Shown piece after piece: positions 54,801 to 62,255 of a DNA stretch of 64,000 nucleotides. Under the pieces are notes generated by a model. It was not told the origin of the DNA. It made no database searches and worked only from the letters and a program-made list of their open reading frames with translations. How positions within the stretch are numbered: the first letter of the stretch is position 1; each line of letters starts with the position of its first letter. The stretch is from Nilaparvata lugens (lineage: Eukaryota; Arthropoda; Insecta; Hemiptera; Delphacidae). The stretch is from positions 48,033,770 to 48,097,769 of the forward strand of contig NC_052505.1 in the NCBI RefSeq assembly GCF_014356525.2. The letters are read 5' to 3'. The translations under genes were made by a program, and so were the position numbers.

Positions 54801-55791
54801 ATTCATTGCCTGTACTAATAATGATTTTATGATAATAATAATAACTCAATGAGAATAATAATTTATAATAATATCAATTTTGTTAATTATTGATAAAGTA
54901 TTCAAACAGAAATTTCAACTGTATTCACACTGTTTTCACTTGTATTATCATATTATTGTATGGCAATAATCATTATATTTTACATTATTGAATCTTCACA
55001 TTATATCTTCTATCATCCACTCAAAATATCGATCTCGAAAAAAATATCAATCTCCAAGTACAACTCACAGTAACTCTACCTTTCCCCATTGTACTTGCAA
55101 TGCAGAGGTTTGTAATAGGATTTAATGCAATAGGATTTTCTAGACCTGGCGTGTGTGCACACAGAGAGCATTCAGGCTTTCCGAGTTTCGCATTCTTGGA
55201 AACTGAATACATGGAAATTGAAGTAAATTATTGAATAGTATAAGAGAGATATGCTTATCAGATTATTAGATTGATAGTAAAACTACAGATACTAGCTCTG
55301 TTTGATAGTATCTTGTTTATCTTCAATTGAGAAATGCAACAAGAACGCTTGCATTTGACCGCCGCCATTCTGTCAATAGAAAGATCGTGGACCGCAGAAC
55401 TCGGAAAGCATGTCCGCTCTCTTTGTGCACACTCCCTGAATCCAGCTGCAGAACTTGCTTTTCTGTCGGACAGAGCTCTATTTTGAAAGTTTGTATTCAA
55501 AGATTGCAGTTTCAAATGTTGATTTGCAGCGTGTTCTTTGTGGCGTCGGTTCCGGGCACGCATTCTGGTCCAGACTTCAATAGGTGGTCGCAAGGCAAAG
55601 TGGCGTCCATTCTGAAGAAGCACGCGACCATTAAGCCGGCGCCGGACGCGCACAAGTGGCCAATCATCGCCCAGTGCTCGTCGCTCGGCAGCTTCGGTCC
55701 TCAGCCCACTGACTGGCTCGCTGGCCAGATCAGGGACTCGCTCAGTGGAGGCGTCAATCTCAGCCCTCTCACTAAACCTTCAATCAGTGTG
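34106..55791 (+). CDS. TDP1: Tyrosyl-DNA phosphodiesterase 1 (5' part) with PBZ zinc finger
   Basis: Exons: 34106-34226, 34841-35099, 36524-36702, 37244-37346, 37893-38012, 39282-39377, 44866-45036 and 55530-55791. They sum to 1311 bp (437 codons), with every junction in phase. Residues ~19-38 form a PBZ poly-ADP-ribose-binding finger (C-x5-C-x6-H-x5-H in CEYKELCYRQNPSHFQEFSH). A Ser/Lys-rich linker follows. The phospholipase-D-like catalytic half has YYVFLSAISDSK, INFMVELGWLL and the first HKD motif HHTKMM (catalytic His and Lys). Then come STGNLVESDW, WISPRCP, LLDYLSRY and FSSVGSLG-like CSSLGSFG. The enzyme removes topoisomerase I peptides from DNA 3' ends in the nucleus. The second HKD is beyond the window. 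Exons 4-6 are duplicated at 40135-42279. Confidence 0.9.
34286..34452 (+). mobile_element. SINE body (head missing) in TDP1 intron 1
   Basis: It shares AGCCAGG-CATTCCCGTGTTA, GTCACGTT, GGTCCCG, GAAGTAT-ACAGTCGTAA, CCATTGACGG and a GAGGTG...CCCGCAAGGG end with the minus-strand SINE at 38920-39152. It lacks the tRNA-like head. Confidence 0.75.
34841..35099 (+). CDS. TDP1: TDP1 exon 2 (linker)
   Basis: Acceptor TTATTTCCAG; starts by completing Leu (LEKLVSQMPENEF). Then a helical piece and a low-complexity Ser/Asn/Lys tail (SNSNSSDSKKEN). Donor AT|GTGAGT. Confidence 0.85.
35100..36005. other. TDP1 intron 2, left part
   Basis: AT-rich intron. Around 35580-35680 is a short GC-richer patch (CCTACCCCACGCACGAG, then GGGTGGACC) that looks like the tail of an interspersed repeat but cannot be assigned. 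Confidence 0.35.
36006..36471. mobile_element. Small element with 12-bp inverted ends
   Basis: GCTCAACTCACA at 36006-36017 and its exact inverse TGTGAGTTGAGC at 36460-36471 bound about 466 bp. The interior has several short AAGTCGCGA/CGACT-type palindromes at 36020-36190. No target duplication can be chosen with confidence. Confidence 0.45.
36524..36702 (+). CDS. TDP1: TDP1 exon 3
   Basis: Acceptor AATTTTTAG. Encodes NARASSNKQQEENYRRI then WKKAAPYYVFLSAISDSK, the start of the catalytic fold. Ends CCA G before a weak donor GTTTGT. Confidence 0.82.
37244..37346 (+). CDS. TDP1: TDP1 exon 4, copy A
   Basis: Acceptor GTTTCTTACAG; frame ELLDPRLGDLKSSLQINFM, VELGWLLAQYCIMGHR. Donor GTCAGT. Entry phase 1, exit phase 2. 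Confidence 0.88.
37893..38012 (+). CDS. TDP1: TDP1 exon 5, copy A
   Basis: Acceptor CTTTCAACAG; GKPLTLVYEEGDEYIKNG, then CVKVSCPSPFGKHH. Ends AC before GTGAGT, splitting the Thr of the HxK motif. Confidence 0.9.
38219..38887. mobile_element. Unclassified interspersed element (copy A)
   Basis: It starts TCGGGGCCCCGAGCTTCGCT and ends ...GAAATTGCTCGCTTAATATA. Near the end it has AATTTCGTGAAAATCGTTAG and TTGAACATAAATAACCAG, a 3' end type common in insect retroelement relics. The early part (38280-38450) is the family also seen at 2400-2600 and 45130-45310. Short open frames inside are not genes. Confidence 0.55.
38920..39152 (-). mobile_element. tRNA-derived SINE (copy A)
   Basis: The minus strand starts with a tRNA-like head: A box GTGGTCTAGTGGATATAGTG and B box GGGTTCAAACC (matching GGTTCRAnYCY). 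The body follows with GCCAGGTCATTCCCGTG, GTCAGTCCCGGCTGAAGTAT and ACAGTCGTAAGGCCCATTG. It ends near GTGAGGGACTTCTCG. It lies in TDP1 intron 5. Confidence 0.82.
39282..39377 (+). CDS. TDP1: TDP1 exon 6, copy A (first HKD motif)
   Basis: Acceptor ATTTTTTTTAG; completes Thr of H-T-K and reads KMMIMCYCDESLRVIV, STGNLVESDWDNRVQG. Donor GTAAGT, exit phase 2. Confidence 0.9.
40135..40237 (+). CDS. TDP1: TDP1 exon 4, copy B
   Basis: Identical in length (103 bp) and apparent sequence to copy A, with the same splice sites. It cannot follow exon 6A directly: the exit phase 2 of exon 6 joined to this exon gives a TGA after eight codons. Confidence 0.85.
40794..40913 (+). CDS. TDP1: TDP1 exon 5, copy B
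   Basis: 120 bp, same acceptor, donor and frame as copy A; no coding change seen. Confidence 0.87.
41121..41790. mobile_element. Unclassified interspersed element (copy B)
   Basis: Duplicate of the element at 38219-38887, carried along by the segmental duplication, not an independent insertion. Confidence 0.55.
41822..42056 (-). mobile_element. tRNA-derived SINE (copy B)
   Basis: Same element as 38920-39152 within the duplicated segment; one difference seen at the end (GGCCAG against GGCGAG). Confidence 0.82.
42184..42279 (+). CDS. TDP1: TDP1 exon 6, copy B (first HKD motif)
   Basis: 96 bp, same sequence and splice sites as copy A. It is the copy nearest exon 7 (44866) and can join it in phase. 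Confidence 0.87.
42690..43885. other. TDP1 intron 6, left part
   Basis: Mostly AT-rich. It contains a ~70-bp imperfect tandem duplication at 43005-43150 (AAGATGTTCGATGTTTTTGA and GGGTAGTATTATAGTC in both units). A retroelement-like 3' end lies at 43240-43450 (AATTTCATGAAAATCTATTA, then GACCTCACTTCGCTCGGTC). Confidence 0.45.
43886..43990. repeat. Short degenerate CTAGAATYTC repeat
   Basis: CTAGAATCTC / CTAGAGATTCTC / CTAGAATTTGC motifs recur about six times in 100 bp. Confidence 0.6.
44518..44782. mobile_element. Palindromic MITE in TDP1 intron 6
   Basis: Arms of about 110 bp: 44518-44628 and 44672-44782 are inverted copies. They share AACAGCTAGATGGAAATTCG, TTGACAACAG and CTTCTGCTAC. The loop is about 40 bp and there is no coding content. 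It ends 84 bp before exon 7 of TDP1, so a transcript could form a strong hairpin next to the acceptor. Confidence 0.85.
44866..45036 (+). CDS. TDP1: TDP1 exon 7
   Basis: Acceptor GGTTAACAG; MWISPRCPRLPENADTGAG, DSPTAFKKDLLDYLSRY, ELQVWIDQVRSTDFSSV. Donor AA|GTGAGT. GC-rich against its flanks. Confidence 0.9.
45090..45320 (+). repeat. Interspersed repeat (third family member)
   Basis: ATGATTGGGAAAGGAACAAC, AGGCTTAAAGCCCAAAACTA, AAATATGTTATG and TTTTGAGTCCAAAATATT match 38270-38450 in order. Confidence 0.6.
45560..45725 (+). mobile_element. tRNA-derived SINE with a different head
   Basis: The head GGAGTGGCCGTAGTCGAGTG holds the A box and GGGTTCAAATCCCGGCC the B box and T arm. No pairing acceptor stem exists, so it is not a real tRNA. 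The body GGCCACTCCCGTGTTTCGG, ACACGTTAAGCCGTCGGTCC and GCAGTCGTTAGG is the same as in the other SINEs here. Confidence 0.8.
45815..45873. repeat. (TA)n microsatellite
   Basis: About 59 bp of TA with one AATA slip, directly abutting the retrotransposon fragment at 45874. Confidence 0.95.
45874..46545 (+). pseudogene. RTE-like retrotransposon 3' fragment
   Basis: The plus strand reads IQGAELYIGQTKIDRV, TYLGTMINESWDNS, a frameshift near 46020, MKIRLLKCYVYSVLLYGVES, RRILRIPWTDRITNQEVL, KLQYLGHIMRNRGRYELL and GRRRISWLANLRAWFG. It ends in an AAGAAGAAGAAG tail. It is the same family as 8995-10194. Its 5' break coincides with the TA microsatellite. Confidence 0.88.
46590..48209 (-). pseudogene. Jockey-like reverse transcriptase, frameshifted
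   Basis: The minus strand reads SRQELTKVIMSLKGRSAPGC, DGIPTRVIQ, ARVIPIHKTGPKGTFSNYRP, YGFQKSKNTSDTLFNL and ITFLDLEK, with a frameshift near 47700. It continues WFKSYLNNRLQYVSIN, VVQGSTLGPLLFLIYINNL and LFLFADDTAIVPTGS. A second frameshift near 47215 leads to YLGVVLDGKMSWVQHV and SIVQYGILAWGGAS. A tail near 46800-46600 contains QLAHGSELTNPSYLA. No endonuclease precedes it. It is the same family as 1-690. It lies in TDP1 intron 7, antisense to TDP1. Confidence 0.9.
48320..48885 (+). pseudogene. Second RT fragment, opposite orientation
   Basis: The plus strand reads NVNKNAKGVDGIQILFYKKL, FPDLCKFSLIKPIPKTKNAS and LNDFRPINILCSISK, then degraded frames with ALLKITDDIW. It is a distinct family from the 46.6-48.2 kb element. 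It ends at an AATAATAATAATA run at 48885, which marks the end of another insertion. Confidence 0.75.
48886..49310. other. TDP1 intron 7, unclassified
   Basis: Starts with (AAT)n and a TTTTATTTTCAAC stretch that may be the reversed 3' end of a retroelement. Nothing coding. Confidence 0.4.
49318..49390 (+). mobile_element. tRNA-like sequence (SINE head or tRNA pseudogene)
   Basis: GCAGCCGTGGTCTAGCGGTA with A box TGGTCTAGCGGTAG, then GGATCGAATCCCGA as B box, followed by a T9 run that could stop RNA polymerase III. The 5' and 3' ends do not pair as an acceptor stem, so a functional tRNA is unlikely. Confidence 0.6.
49391..50280. other. TDP1 intron 7, unclassified AT-rich stretch
   Basis: A GC-richer segment at 49508-49700 (CAGGGTGGGTGAAAAGTCCG...) looks like a transposon end, but no partner end is visible. 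Otherwise plain AT-rich DNA. Confidence 0.35.
50283..50470. repeat. Short tandem repeats, family of the palindrome at 53.1 kb
   Basis: Two ~68-bp units (50283 and 50351) with CTACACACT-C-AGACCAGACC, a motif also found in the palindrome at 53130. They are followed by three ~22-bp units AGAGTTCACTATT / AGAGTTCAATATT at 50418-50472. Confidence 0.6.
50565..51480 (-). mobile_element. Candidate LTR with adjacent primer-binding site
   Basis: Minus strand: TGTAAGCAGAATATTAGC near 51475 could be the LTR start. TATATAAACAGGCAGACCC at 51380-51362 resembles a TATA box and start site. At 50585-50566, TGGCGCCGGGCAAAATACC resembles an LTR-retrotransposon primer-binding site. No gag, pol or second LTR is seen, so this would be a partial element in TDP1 intron 7. 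A clean CA end before the primer site is missing. Confidence 0.35.
51481..53030. other. TDP1 intron 7, unclassified
   Basis: No gene recognised. A direct repeat ATATGCTRACCACGTGGT occurs at about 52077 and 52107, and TCACTGACT/TTCACTCACTGA simple repeats lie at 52565-52600. Confidence 0.4.
53035..53348. mobile_element. Palindromic MITE in TDP1 intron 7
   Basis: Left arm 53035-53135 and right arm 53247-53348 are near-perfect inverted copies (ATCCGAATCTGAAATCACAA; TTTCCGATGA; GTCTGCCGTCTGAAGACAGC). The loop of about 110 bp has CAAGACCAGACC and GCAGACCGGCAGACGGTCTG. Non-coding. Confidence 0.85.
53349..53915. other. TDP1 intron 7, between palindromes
   Basis: Contains GGCAGGGCACCCGTGCTTCG at 53552, a motif common at edges of insect retroelement relics. 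Otherwise nothing recognised. Confidence 0.4.
53916..54737. repeat. Interleaved inverted repeats, order A-B-A'-B'
   Basis: A (53916-54020) is inverted at A' (54386-54485); they share CTCTTATAACTTTTTAAATA and ATCCATGCTGATCATGAAG. B (54021-54246) is inverted at B' (54499-54737); they share GCTAGTGAGAAGGTAAACAT, CTTTACAGACATGAC and ATATCCGCTCTAAAAGATGT. The order is A B A' B', not the nested A B B' A' of an ordinary foldback element. No coding content. Confidence 0.88.
54738..55529. other. TDP1 intron 7, right end
   Basis: AT-rich, then GC-richer towards exon 8. Open frames on the minus strand over 55021-55653 are shadows of exon 8 and its flank. Confidence 0.4.
55530..55791 (+). CDS. TDP1: TDP1 exon 8
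   Basis: Acceptor TTGATTTGCAG; completes Asn, then VFFVASVPGTHSGPDFNRWS, KVASILKKHATI, WPIIAQCSSLGSFGPQ and WLAGQIRDSLSGG. Best donor GTG|GTCAGT at 55792. The family order continues with the substrate-binding region and second HKD, which I do not find up to 64000. Confidence 0.88.
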
Positions 55792-56429
55792 GTCAGTTAT
55801 TCAAATTAAAATCAAATGTATGTTATTCAGTTAAATCAAAGTGAATCAAGCTTTAAGAAAGCTAAAATTGGTTCATCCCTCTCTAAGCACCGATTAACTT
55901 GATAGATCACTTATTCTAATTTTATTGAACAAATTACAAATACAACTCTATACTGAAGCAAAATTATATTGTAAAGTAGAATTAAAAATTGTAGCTAATT
56001 TAATAGACAAGATCCTACATTGAAATAAATGAATAACAATATAAATTCAAAAATAGTATATATATATATATAATATAGGTTTAAAATAGTATATAATATA
56101 GTTTATCGGAATAATAATACTACTGCAATAAACATTTTATGCTTGATAAAATTTGTTGAATGGGAATTGATATTGTGGAATTTCTCAATAATTCAAAAAA
56201 CACAATTTTATTTTTGTCACTTTTACATTTATTGGATTTGTACACAGAACTGCAGTTTCGTGTACACAGATAACATCAGCCTCAACTCAAGATGTGTTGC
56301 TTTCAACATGGACGCTACGAAAATAAAAACAAACACACACACACACAAACACACATACTGAAAGAATTGAAACAAGTGACTGTCAAGGTGATTCATCTAA
56401 GAATGATAAAAAGCTCATTAATCTCAACC
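55792..56429. other. TDP1 intron 8, left part
   Basis: AT-rich, with a short (TA)n at 56060-56072 and an ACACAC run at 56332-56352. No gene seen. Confidence 0.45.
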
Positions 56430-56655
56430 GGTAAATGATTCATCAACCATAGGTGTAATTTAGATCTTTAAGATTTAAGATTATTGAATTTCTAATCTCG
56501 ACGGGCAAACTATTGAAAAATTTAGGACCCAAGAAAATGAAACTCTTTTGAAAGAGACTGCAATATGATCTGGGTGGAATTATTAACCCTCTAGTATTAC
56601 CTCTTGTATTATAAGCAACATCCGCACCTCGATTGCCACTTAGCCTAAAGAGCAT
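56430..56655 (-). pseudogene. Non-LTR ORF2 C-terminal fragment
   Basis: The minus strand reads VAYNTRGNTRGLIIPP, QKSFIFLGPKFFNSLPVEI and NSIILNLKDL, the HNTR...GPKIFNSLP tail after RT in jockey-like elements. It is cut at the right by the transposon starting at 56677, which probably inserted next to or into it. Confidence 0.7.
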
Positions 56656-56676
56656 GGAAAGAACTTTGAATACATA

Positions 56677-58505
56677 CAGGGTGATTCATAATTATGGTAA
56701 AATATTTTAATACGTGATAGTAGAGGTAGAAATAAGAAAAAAAGTTCATATAAACATGTATCCATAAACGCTCTATTAGCGAGCTATACAGGGTGAAAGA
56801 TTTCGCCCGGAATTCAGTTCCTCTTGTGAAATACACCGATGCTGAATTGTTTGGGGACTAGTTTTTGAAAAACTTATGCTGGAAATAACATCTGAAAAAT
56901 TGAATAAAACTAGTCTGGAAGCTGTAGTGTGAGTAGTTTTTGAGAAAAAAGTTGAAATATGCAAAAAATCTAAGTAGAAAAACACAGACTTCTACGTTTG
57001 ATGCCCAATAACTATCTTTAATGACCAGTAAACAAATAATTTTTCGCAATAAAAATTGTAGAGAATTTAATTCTGAAAAGAATTATGTAAGCTGTGTGAA
57101 CTTAATTCAAATAAAAGTTGAATAAAATGTATTCTTATGTAGTACATTACACCACAAAAATTTGCTGTTTTATGAGGAGAGAACTAATAACTCATAAGTT
57201 GTAGCTGATTGCAAATAAAAAATTTGGTTTTTTGTAAAAAGTTTTTTTATATGAAAGTAGCATATCTAAATGACATTAATCTTATATCAAAAGACTAGTA
57301 GATTATGCCATTAAGCCTGGGAGGAAGCTCGAACAGAAGTAGATGATCTCCTATGATTTCTGCCCAAATGTTTACTGAAAACTGATGTTGTGGAAGATTA
57401 GGATTGATGGCATGAGGATTCTCAGCTGCCCAAATATATTGGTTGTGGACGTTTACGATAGCTGTTCTTGTAAAGTGTGCCTCGTCGGTAAATAAAACGG
57501 TTGTTAAAAAGTTTGGGTAAACAAGTTTTACTAAAAACCATCGGCAAATACCAGCACGGGGAATACAGTCTCGTGGCAATAGAGTATGAACTTTCTGGAG
57601 GTGGTATGGATGTAATTGTTGCTATTTTAGTATCCTCCAAATAATAGATTGATTGACATTAAACTGCACTGACAATTCTCTTGTGCTCTTCTCTGGATGT
57701 TCATAAATTTCATTAAGAACTTGTTTTTCTAACTCAACAGTCATAGTAGATCGGGGTCTGCCTGCATAAATGTGCTCTTTGGATATCAAAGAATCTGTTT
57801 CAGACAGACTTTGATGAATAGTGGAAAAAACCTTGAACTTAGACATACTAGGTTAGGAAAGTTCTCTTGATACAAACGTCTTGCTTCAGTACTATTACAG
57901 TAGTGTCCCATTCCATACATTAAATGCATGTCAGCTAATTCGGAGTATGAATAATGTCTAAGATTACCTGCCATTTTTTAAAAAGTTAACACTTAACACA
58001 AAAGCAAAGTGGAATGATTACAAATAACTGGTTAATAGATTAAACAAAAAACACAGCGCGGTTACAGTAGGCCTAACTTACAGTTTGTTTTTTTTTTGTT
58101 CAACAGTGAGCTAGAATATTTCTGAAAATAATTTTTAGCTGATAATTTCTTTTAAATATCTTCTTATTTAAAACATAATAAATCAGCTGTTATTAAAATC
58201 CATGTTCTATTTGCAATCAGCTACAACCTATGAGTTATTAGCATAAAACAGCAAATTTTTGTGGTGTAATGTACTACATAAGAATACATTTTACTCAACT
58301 TTTATTTGAATTTAGTTCACACAGCTTACATAATTCTTTTCAGAATTAAATTCTCTACAATTTTCATTGCGAAAAATTATTTGTTTACTGATCATTAAAG
58401 AAAGTTTGAAGCGTTTATGGATATATGTTTATATGAACTTTTTTTCTTATTTTTACCTCCACTATCACGTATTAAAATATTTTACCATAATTATGAATCA
58501 CCCTG
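56677..58505 (-). mobile_element. Tc1/mariner-like transposon of the DUF4817 group with long inverted repeats
   Basis: The ends CAGGGTGATTCATAATTATG (left) and the inverse (right) are flanked by TA at 56675-56676 and 58506-58507. The inverted repeat continues inward over about 95 bp. After a ~230-bp insert present only on the left (56772-57000), it resumes as a ~200-bp pair (57005-57215 against 58205-58400). Total length is 1829 bp. The minus-strand transposase relic is at 57295-57974. Confidence 0.88.
57295..57974 (-). pseudogene. DUF4817-type transposase, broken and truncated
   Basis: The minus strand starts MAGNLRHYSYSELADMHLMY, then GHYCNSTEARRLYQENFPN, the DUF4817 helix-turn-helix typical of insect transposases. 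A frameshift near 57845 follows, then KFKVFSTIHQSLSETDSL, GRPRSTMTVELEKQVLNEIY and NQSIIWRILK. A TAG stop comes at about 57632, then HPYHLQKVHTLLPRD and FTDEAHFTRTAIVNVHNQY with the first catalytic Asp. The last readable block is WAEIIGDHLLLFELPPRLNG, after which it ends. The region with the second and third acidic catalytic residues is absent, so it cannot act. Confidence 0.88.
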
Positions 58506-58507
58506 TA

Positions 58508-60290
58508 TAAATGACGCAGAGGCAATATAGATGATTCTCTAAAAAGGGAGTAAGAGTGAGCAAGTCTACTTTCACCACATTCACCAATTCATGTGGATAC
58601 TCTTTCATGACATTGTAAATGATTTTTTTCTTGAGTAAAGTTCTCATACAAGTTGCACTAAAGTCGGTTGAATTTTATCGGTAATCTAATGCCTCAAGAG
58701 AAGGCTTCTTCTTTGATGGTTCTTGTGGCATTCAAATCTGTGTTTATATACTTTTGTGCAACCGGGCCCAAGTCTGCAATTTTCTATATACTAGTGACCC
58801 CCTAGGTTGGAGAACTCGCTCATGGATTCTTGTATTGCTCTTTGAAATCCGCAAAATAGCTGGAAACAGCTAAATATTTATTTTAAAATGATAATTCAAC
58901 AGTAGGTTTCATGGGGATCCCATTCATATAAAAAACTTTTTCCTCCACCTACTGTCTAAAGTACTTACTTTACTCCCTGAAACATAATACTAAAGTGTCA
59001 CTTTTTCGCTCTCGGTAGTAAAAAACAGAAAAACTCCCTAGGGAGGAAAAGTGACTCCATTTAAATAACATGGGAAGCATCTCTATTCTATAACTTACAT
59101 TGTAATAGGTTAGAAGGTCTAAGCTCAGATGAGAAAGCATAATAGAGCTGTCTGTCATTGAGTCAACTGAATTCAATACCACAACCAGAAATTTGATCAA
59201 CTCATGAAATATATGTTTGTATGATACAGTATTATATTCTTAATATTAGTAGACGATAAAAATTTATACAATTTTAAAAATATTTTATTCTATTCAAAAT
59301 ACCAGCCAACAAATATTTTTGATCTGCAATTCAAATCTGAACCGCATGATCTGGAGTCAGCCATTTTTGGTAGACGCCCAGCTGATATAATTGTTACAAC
59401 TTTTGCTGATAGATAGCGCAATCGGCAGTGCCAATCAGACGATCGGTTTTTAGGTTATGTTGTTAGGAAACACTGTCACCAATACGTAAGTTATTAAAAT
59501 GATATTATTTGCAGTTCTATAAAAAAATGTAGATGGAGGAAAAATGTTTTGTACATCATGAGCGAAAAATACGTTTTCTCCCTCAGGAAAATTGTTGCCC
59601 TCGGCTTCGCCTCGGGCTTCAAACTTTTTCCCACAGGGAGAAAAAGTCGTACTTCTCACTCTAGATATACACATAACTATACTGTCGCTTCAAAATGTTT
59701 GTTCTCCTTGGATCTTGGATCCTTCATTTAAATCCAGTTTCATTTTGAATCGAACTTCATCTTCTCTTATGTGAAGGTGGTCATGTAATACATGATTTCA
59801 ATACAGAATTTCAAGAGAAAATTAATGGCAAAAATCGCACATCGATATCTCAAACCGTTTCAAAGATATTCACATTTAAAGATACTAATAAATCATACAA
59901 AAATTAAATAAATTAGTTCATTGAATATCAAATAAAATCTAAACTATCTAATTTTACTTTGTCAAGTGTTAGTGAACCTATTGTAACTTCTACTCCCATA
60001 TTTAGCAAAAAATGGACTTTCGTATTTTTATGTACTCATTCGAATTCTGCTGATTTATAGTATCCTTAAATGAAAATATCTTTGGAATGGTTTGATGTAT
60101 TGATGTGCGGTGAACAGACACACAGACGGACAACGATTTTGCCTTGACTCAAAAGTAAGAACTCGCTAATGATGGATTACCTTCATTTTTATTGAACAAT
60201 TCATTCCAATTTCAATAATTGAAACAAATTTATTCAATCCTTGCTACCTATTTACGTAAAGATAAAGCCCAAACAAATAATGAGTACATC
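58508..60290. other. TDP1 intron 8 or intergenic, unclassified
   Basis: No host exon seen. Around 59500-59690 lies GTTTTGTACATCATGAGCGA followed by CCTCGGCTTCGCCTCGGGC, resembling interspersed repeat DNA. The short frames there have no support as genes. Confidence 0.4.
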
Positions 60291-60292
60291 GA

Positions 60293-60356
60293 GTGCAGCC
60301 GTGTCCGAGATGCTACCGTTCTGGATGCGAAGGTTCAAAATCACTCAGAACCCATA
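60293..60356 (+). mobile_element. Decayed tRNA-like SINE head
   Basis: GCAGCCGTGTCCGAGATGCT and GAAGGTTCAAAATCACT keep a box A/box B layout like the sequence at 49318, followed by a T-run. Highly diverged. Confidence 0.4.
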
Positions 60357-61785
60357 TTTTTTTGCTATGAATTTCCAACTTCAATGAAAATTATTCATGT
60401 AATTTTAACAAAATAATAAATAAGTTTTGTATTTTTTTATATTTTTCCATTGTAAATTTCATAGGATAATACTTGCCGTGCTACCAATTTCTCCTAAATA
60501 GGTTGGATAGCATTTTTCACCTATTAACCTAAGGAAAGTTATCGGCTCCAAAGTGGTAGATTCTTGATAAACTATGAATGGATCGCCTATGAATGAGAAA
60601 TCCAATTTTCAGAGCAAACCAACTTATAATCTTCAGAAGAATATTGGCAATATACAACACAAATCTAAAAAAATAATACCTTACACACTTAAACATCCTA
60701 GCATCATTACAAGCTAAAATACTTATCCAGTTATATAGTTGAAAACAATGGCTATAGGCTTGCAAACACACAAAACAATTATAGACAAAATTAGAACACT
60801 ATAAACTGTTCAAAAATCAATTTAAAACATTAAAATTTTCAATTAAACAGAAAAATATTCAGAGAGCACAAAACACTTTTCAGTAGCCAGCCACCATTTT
60901 TTAGAGAAGAAGGAAAAGCACAAAGTACAGAGCAAAGCCTTGTAGACACACCTCAAACCAGTGACGACTTCATGAACACTTCACCAAAAAATTATAAATT
61001 ACAAGTTTAGAATTTACATTTTACATTTGTTCTCAATAAAACTTTATTTCGAAACTGTTATTTTAAATTTATATATCCTCTATATTATCTTTTAATTCTG
61101 TTAACTCTGTTTCGGTGATACCATGGAATATGCAACACAATTATTTACGATAAATTCTCAGTCAAAAAGTTGTCCGTATATCGATTACTCTGATATTTAC
61201 TATCAAGTTTTATAGATCTCGAATTGAAGATTTGATTTTAATCGAGAAAAAATGTAATATTACAAATACCCCCCTCTTGACATAAAAAATTTACTGTTTG
61301 AAAATTTAAAGAAAAAATTACATTGAAACAAATGGAAATTGTTGAAATTAAATTCGAGAACAGTAACAATTTTTCTATAAAAACATTACATGTCATCCTA
61401 TAATATTGAAAATTATTATAAAAATTCATCAATAGCATTTGTTATATATTTCTAAACAATATTTCAAAATATAGAATATCAAAATTACTTTTGATTTAGC
61501 TTTGTAATTTAAAGGAAAATATCTCAATGGAAAGTTTAATATATATAAAGAATGGTTTTTGAAATTGCAGATAAATTTAATAGATAGAAAAATGAACAAA
61601 AAAATTTTTTTTAAATGAATTGATGAATTGTTACATTTAATTTTCACATAAAATTTCAATAAATCAAAAAATGTTCATTTCTTTCACTATTGACACAGTT
61701 GATTTTATCGATGCAAATTTTGGAAAACAGTCCGTTAAGGCACTCAGTATGAATTTCAGTTAAGTGTGACTCCAGTGTGATGACA
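60357..61785. other. Unclassified AT-rich stretch
   Basis: Very AT-rich. Short minus-strand frames are Phe/Ile/Leu/Tyr rich, as expected of chance translation. No gene supported. Confidence 0.45.
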
Positions 61786-61960
61786 TCAGTGTTGGGCTGA
61801 TCCGAATACTCATAGTGTTGGGCTGATCTGGATGCACATAGTGTTGGGCTGATACTTGTAGTCGACTGATGCATATCAAACTCGATACAGGTGACATCTC
61901 AGTTAGCATTGCCTCATGTTTGTAGTAGACGGCTGCATACCAAACTCGATACAGAGTCAC
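61786..61960. repeat. Short tandem repeats
   Basis: Three units of ~28 bp around AGTGTTGGGCTGAT (61788, 61816, 61841). A ~66-bp spaced duplication follows, with GCATAYCAAACTCGATACAG (about 61870 and 61935). Confidence 0.75.
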
Positions 61961-62255
61961 ATAAATTTTGTATCATATAATTATACAATGTACATTTCAG
62001 GCTTGAAATGACAATGTAATTCGTTTTTTGGAAAAGAGATAGACGCTGCATACAGGATTAACTTAGGTGAGGATTAATTTAGGTAAGGTTTGGTTTTTTG
62101 ATATTTTCAGCTTTCAAGGTTTAGAGTTCTGCATACAGGAATAATTTAGGAGAGGATTTTTTTGAATCAATTCTTTCATGATACTGTGACTGTTGTTCTG
62201 AATTCAAAGTTGTGAATGTGAACATGGATGGCAATTACCTCCAGGTAATGTGGTA

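Noticed and set aside
55258..55653. 131-codon minus-strand open frame
   Set aside because: It overlaps TDP1 exon 8 in antisense and has no recognisable motif.
59450..59774. Overlapping frames on both strands near a GC-rich palindrome
   Set aside because: They translate an interspersed-repeat-like stretch; no conserved motif seen.
60500..61660. Several 66-80-codon minus-strand frames
   Set aside because: Composition is that of random AT-rich DNA.
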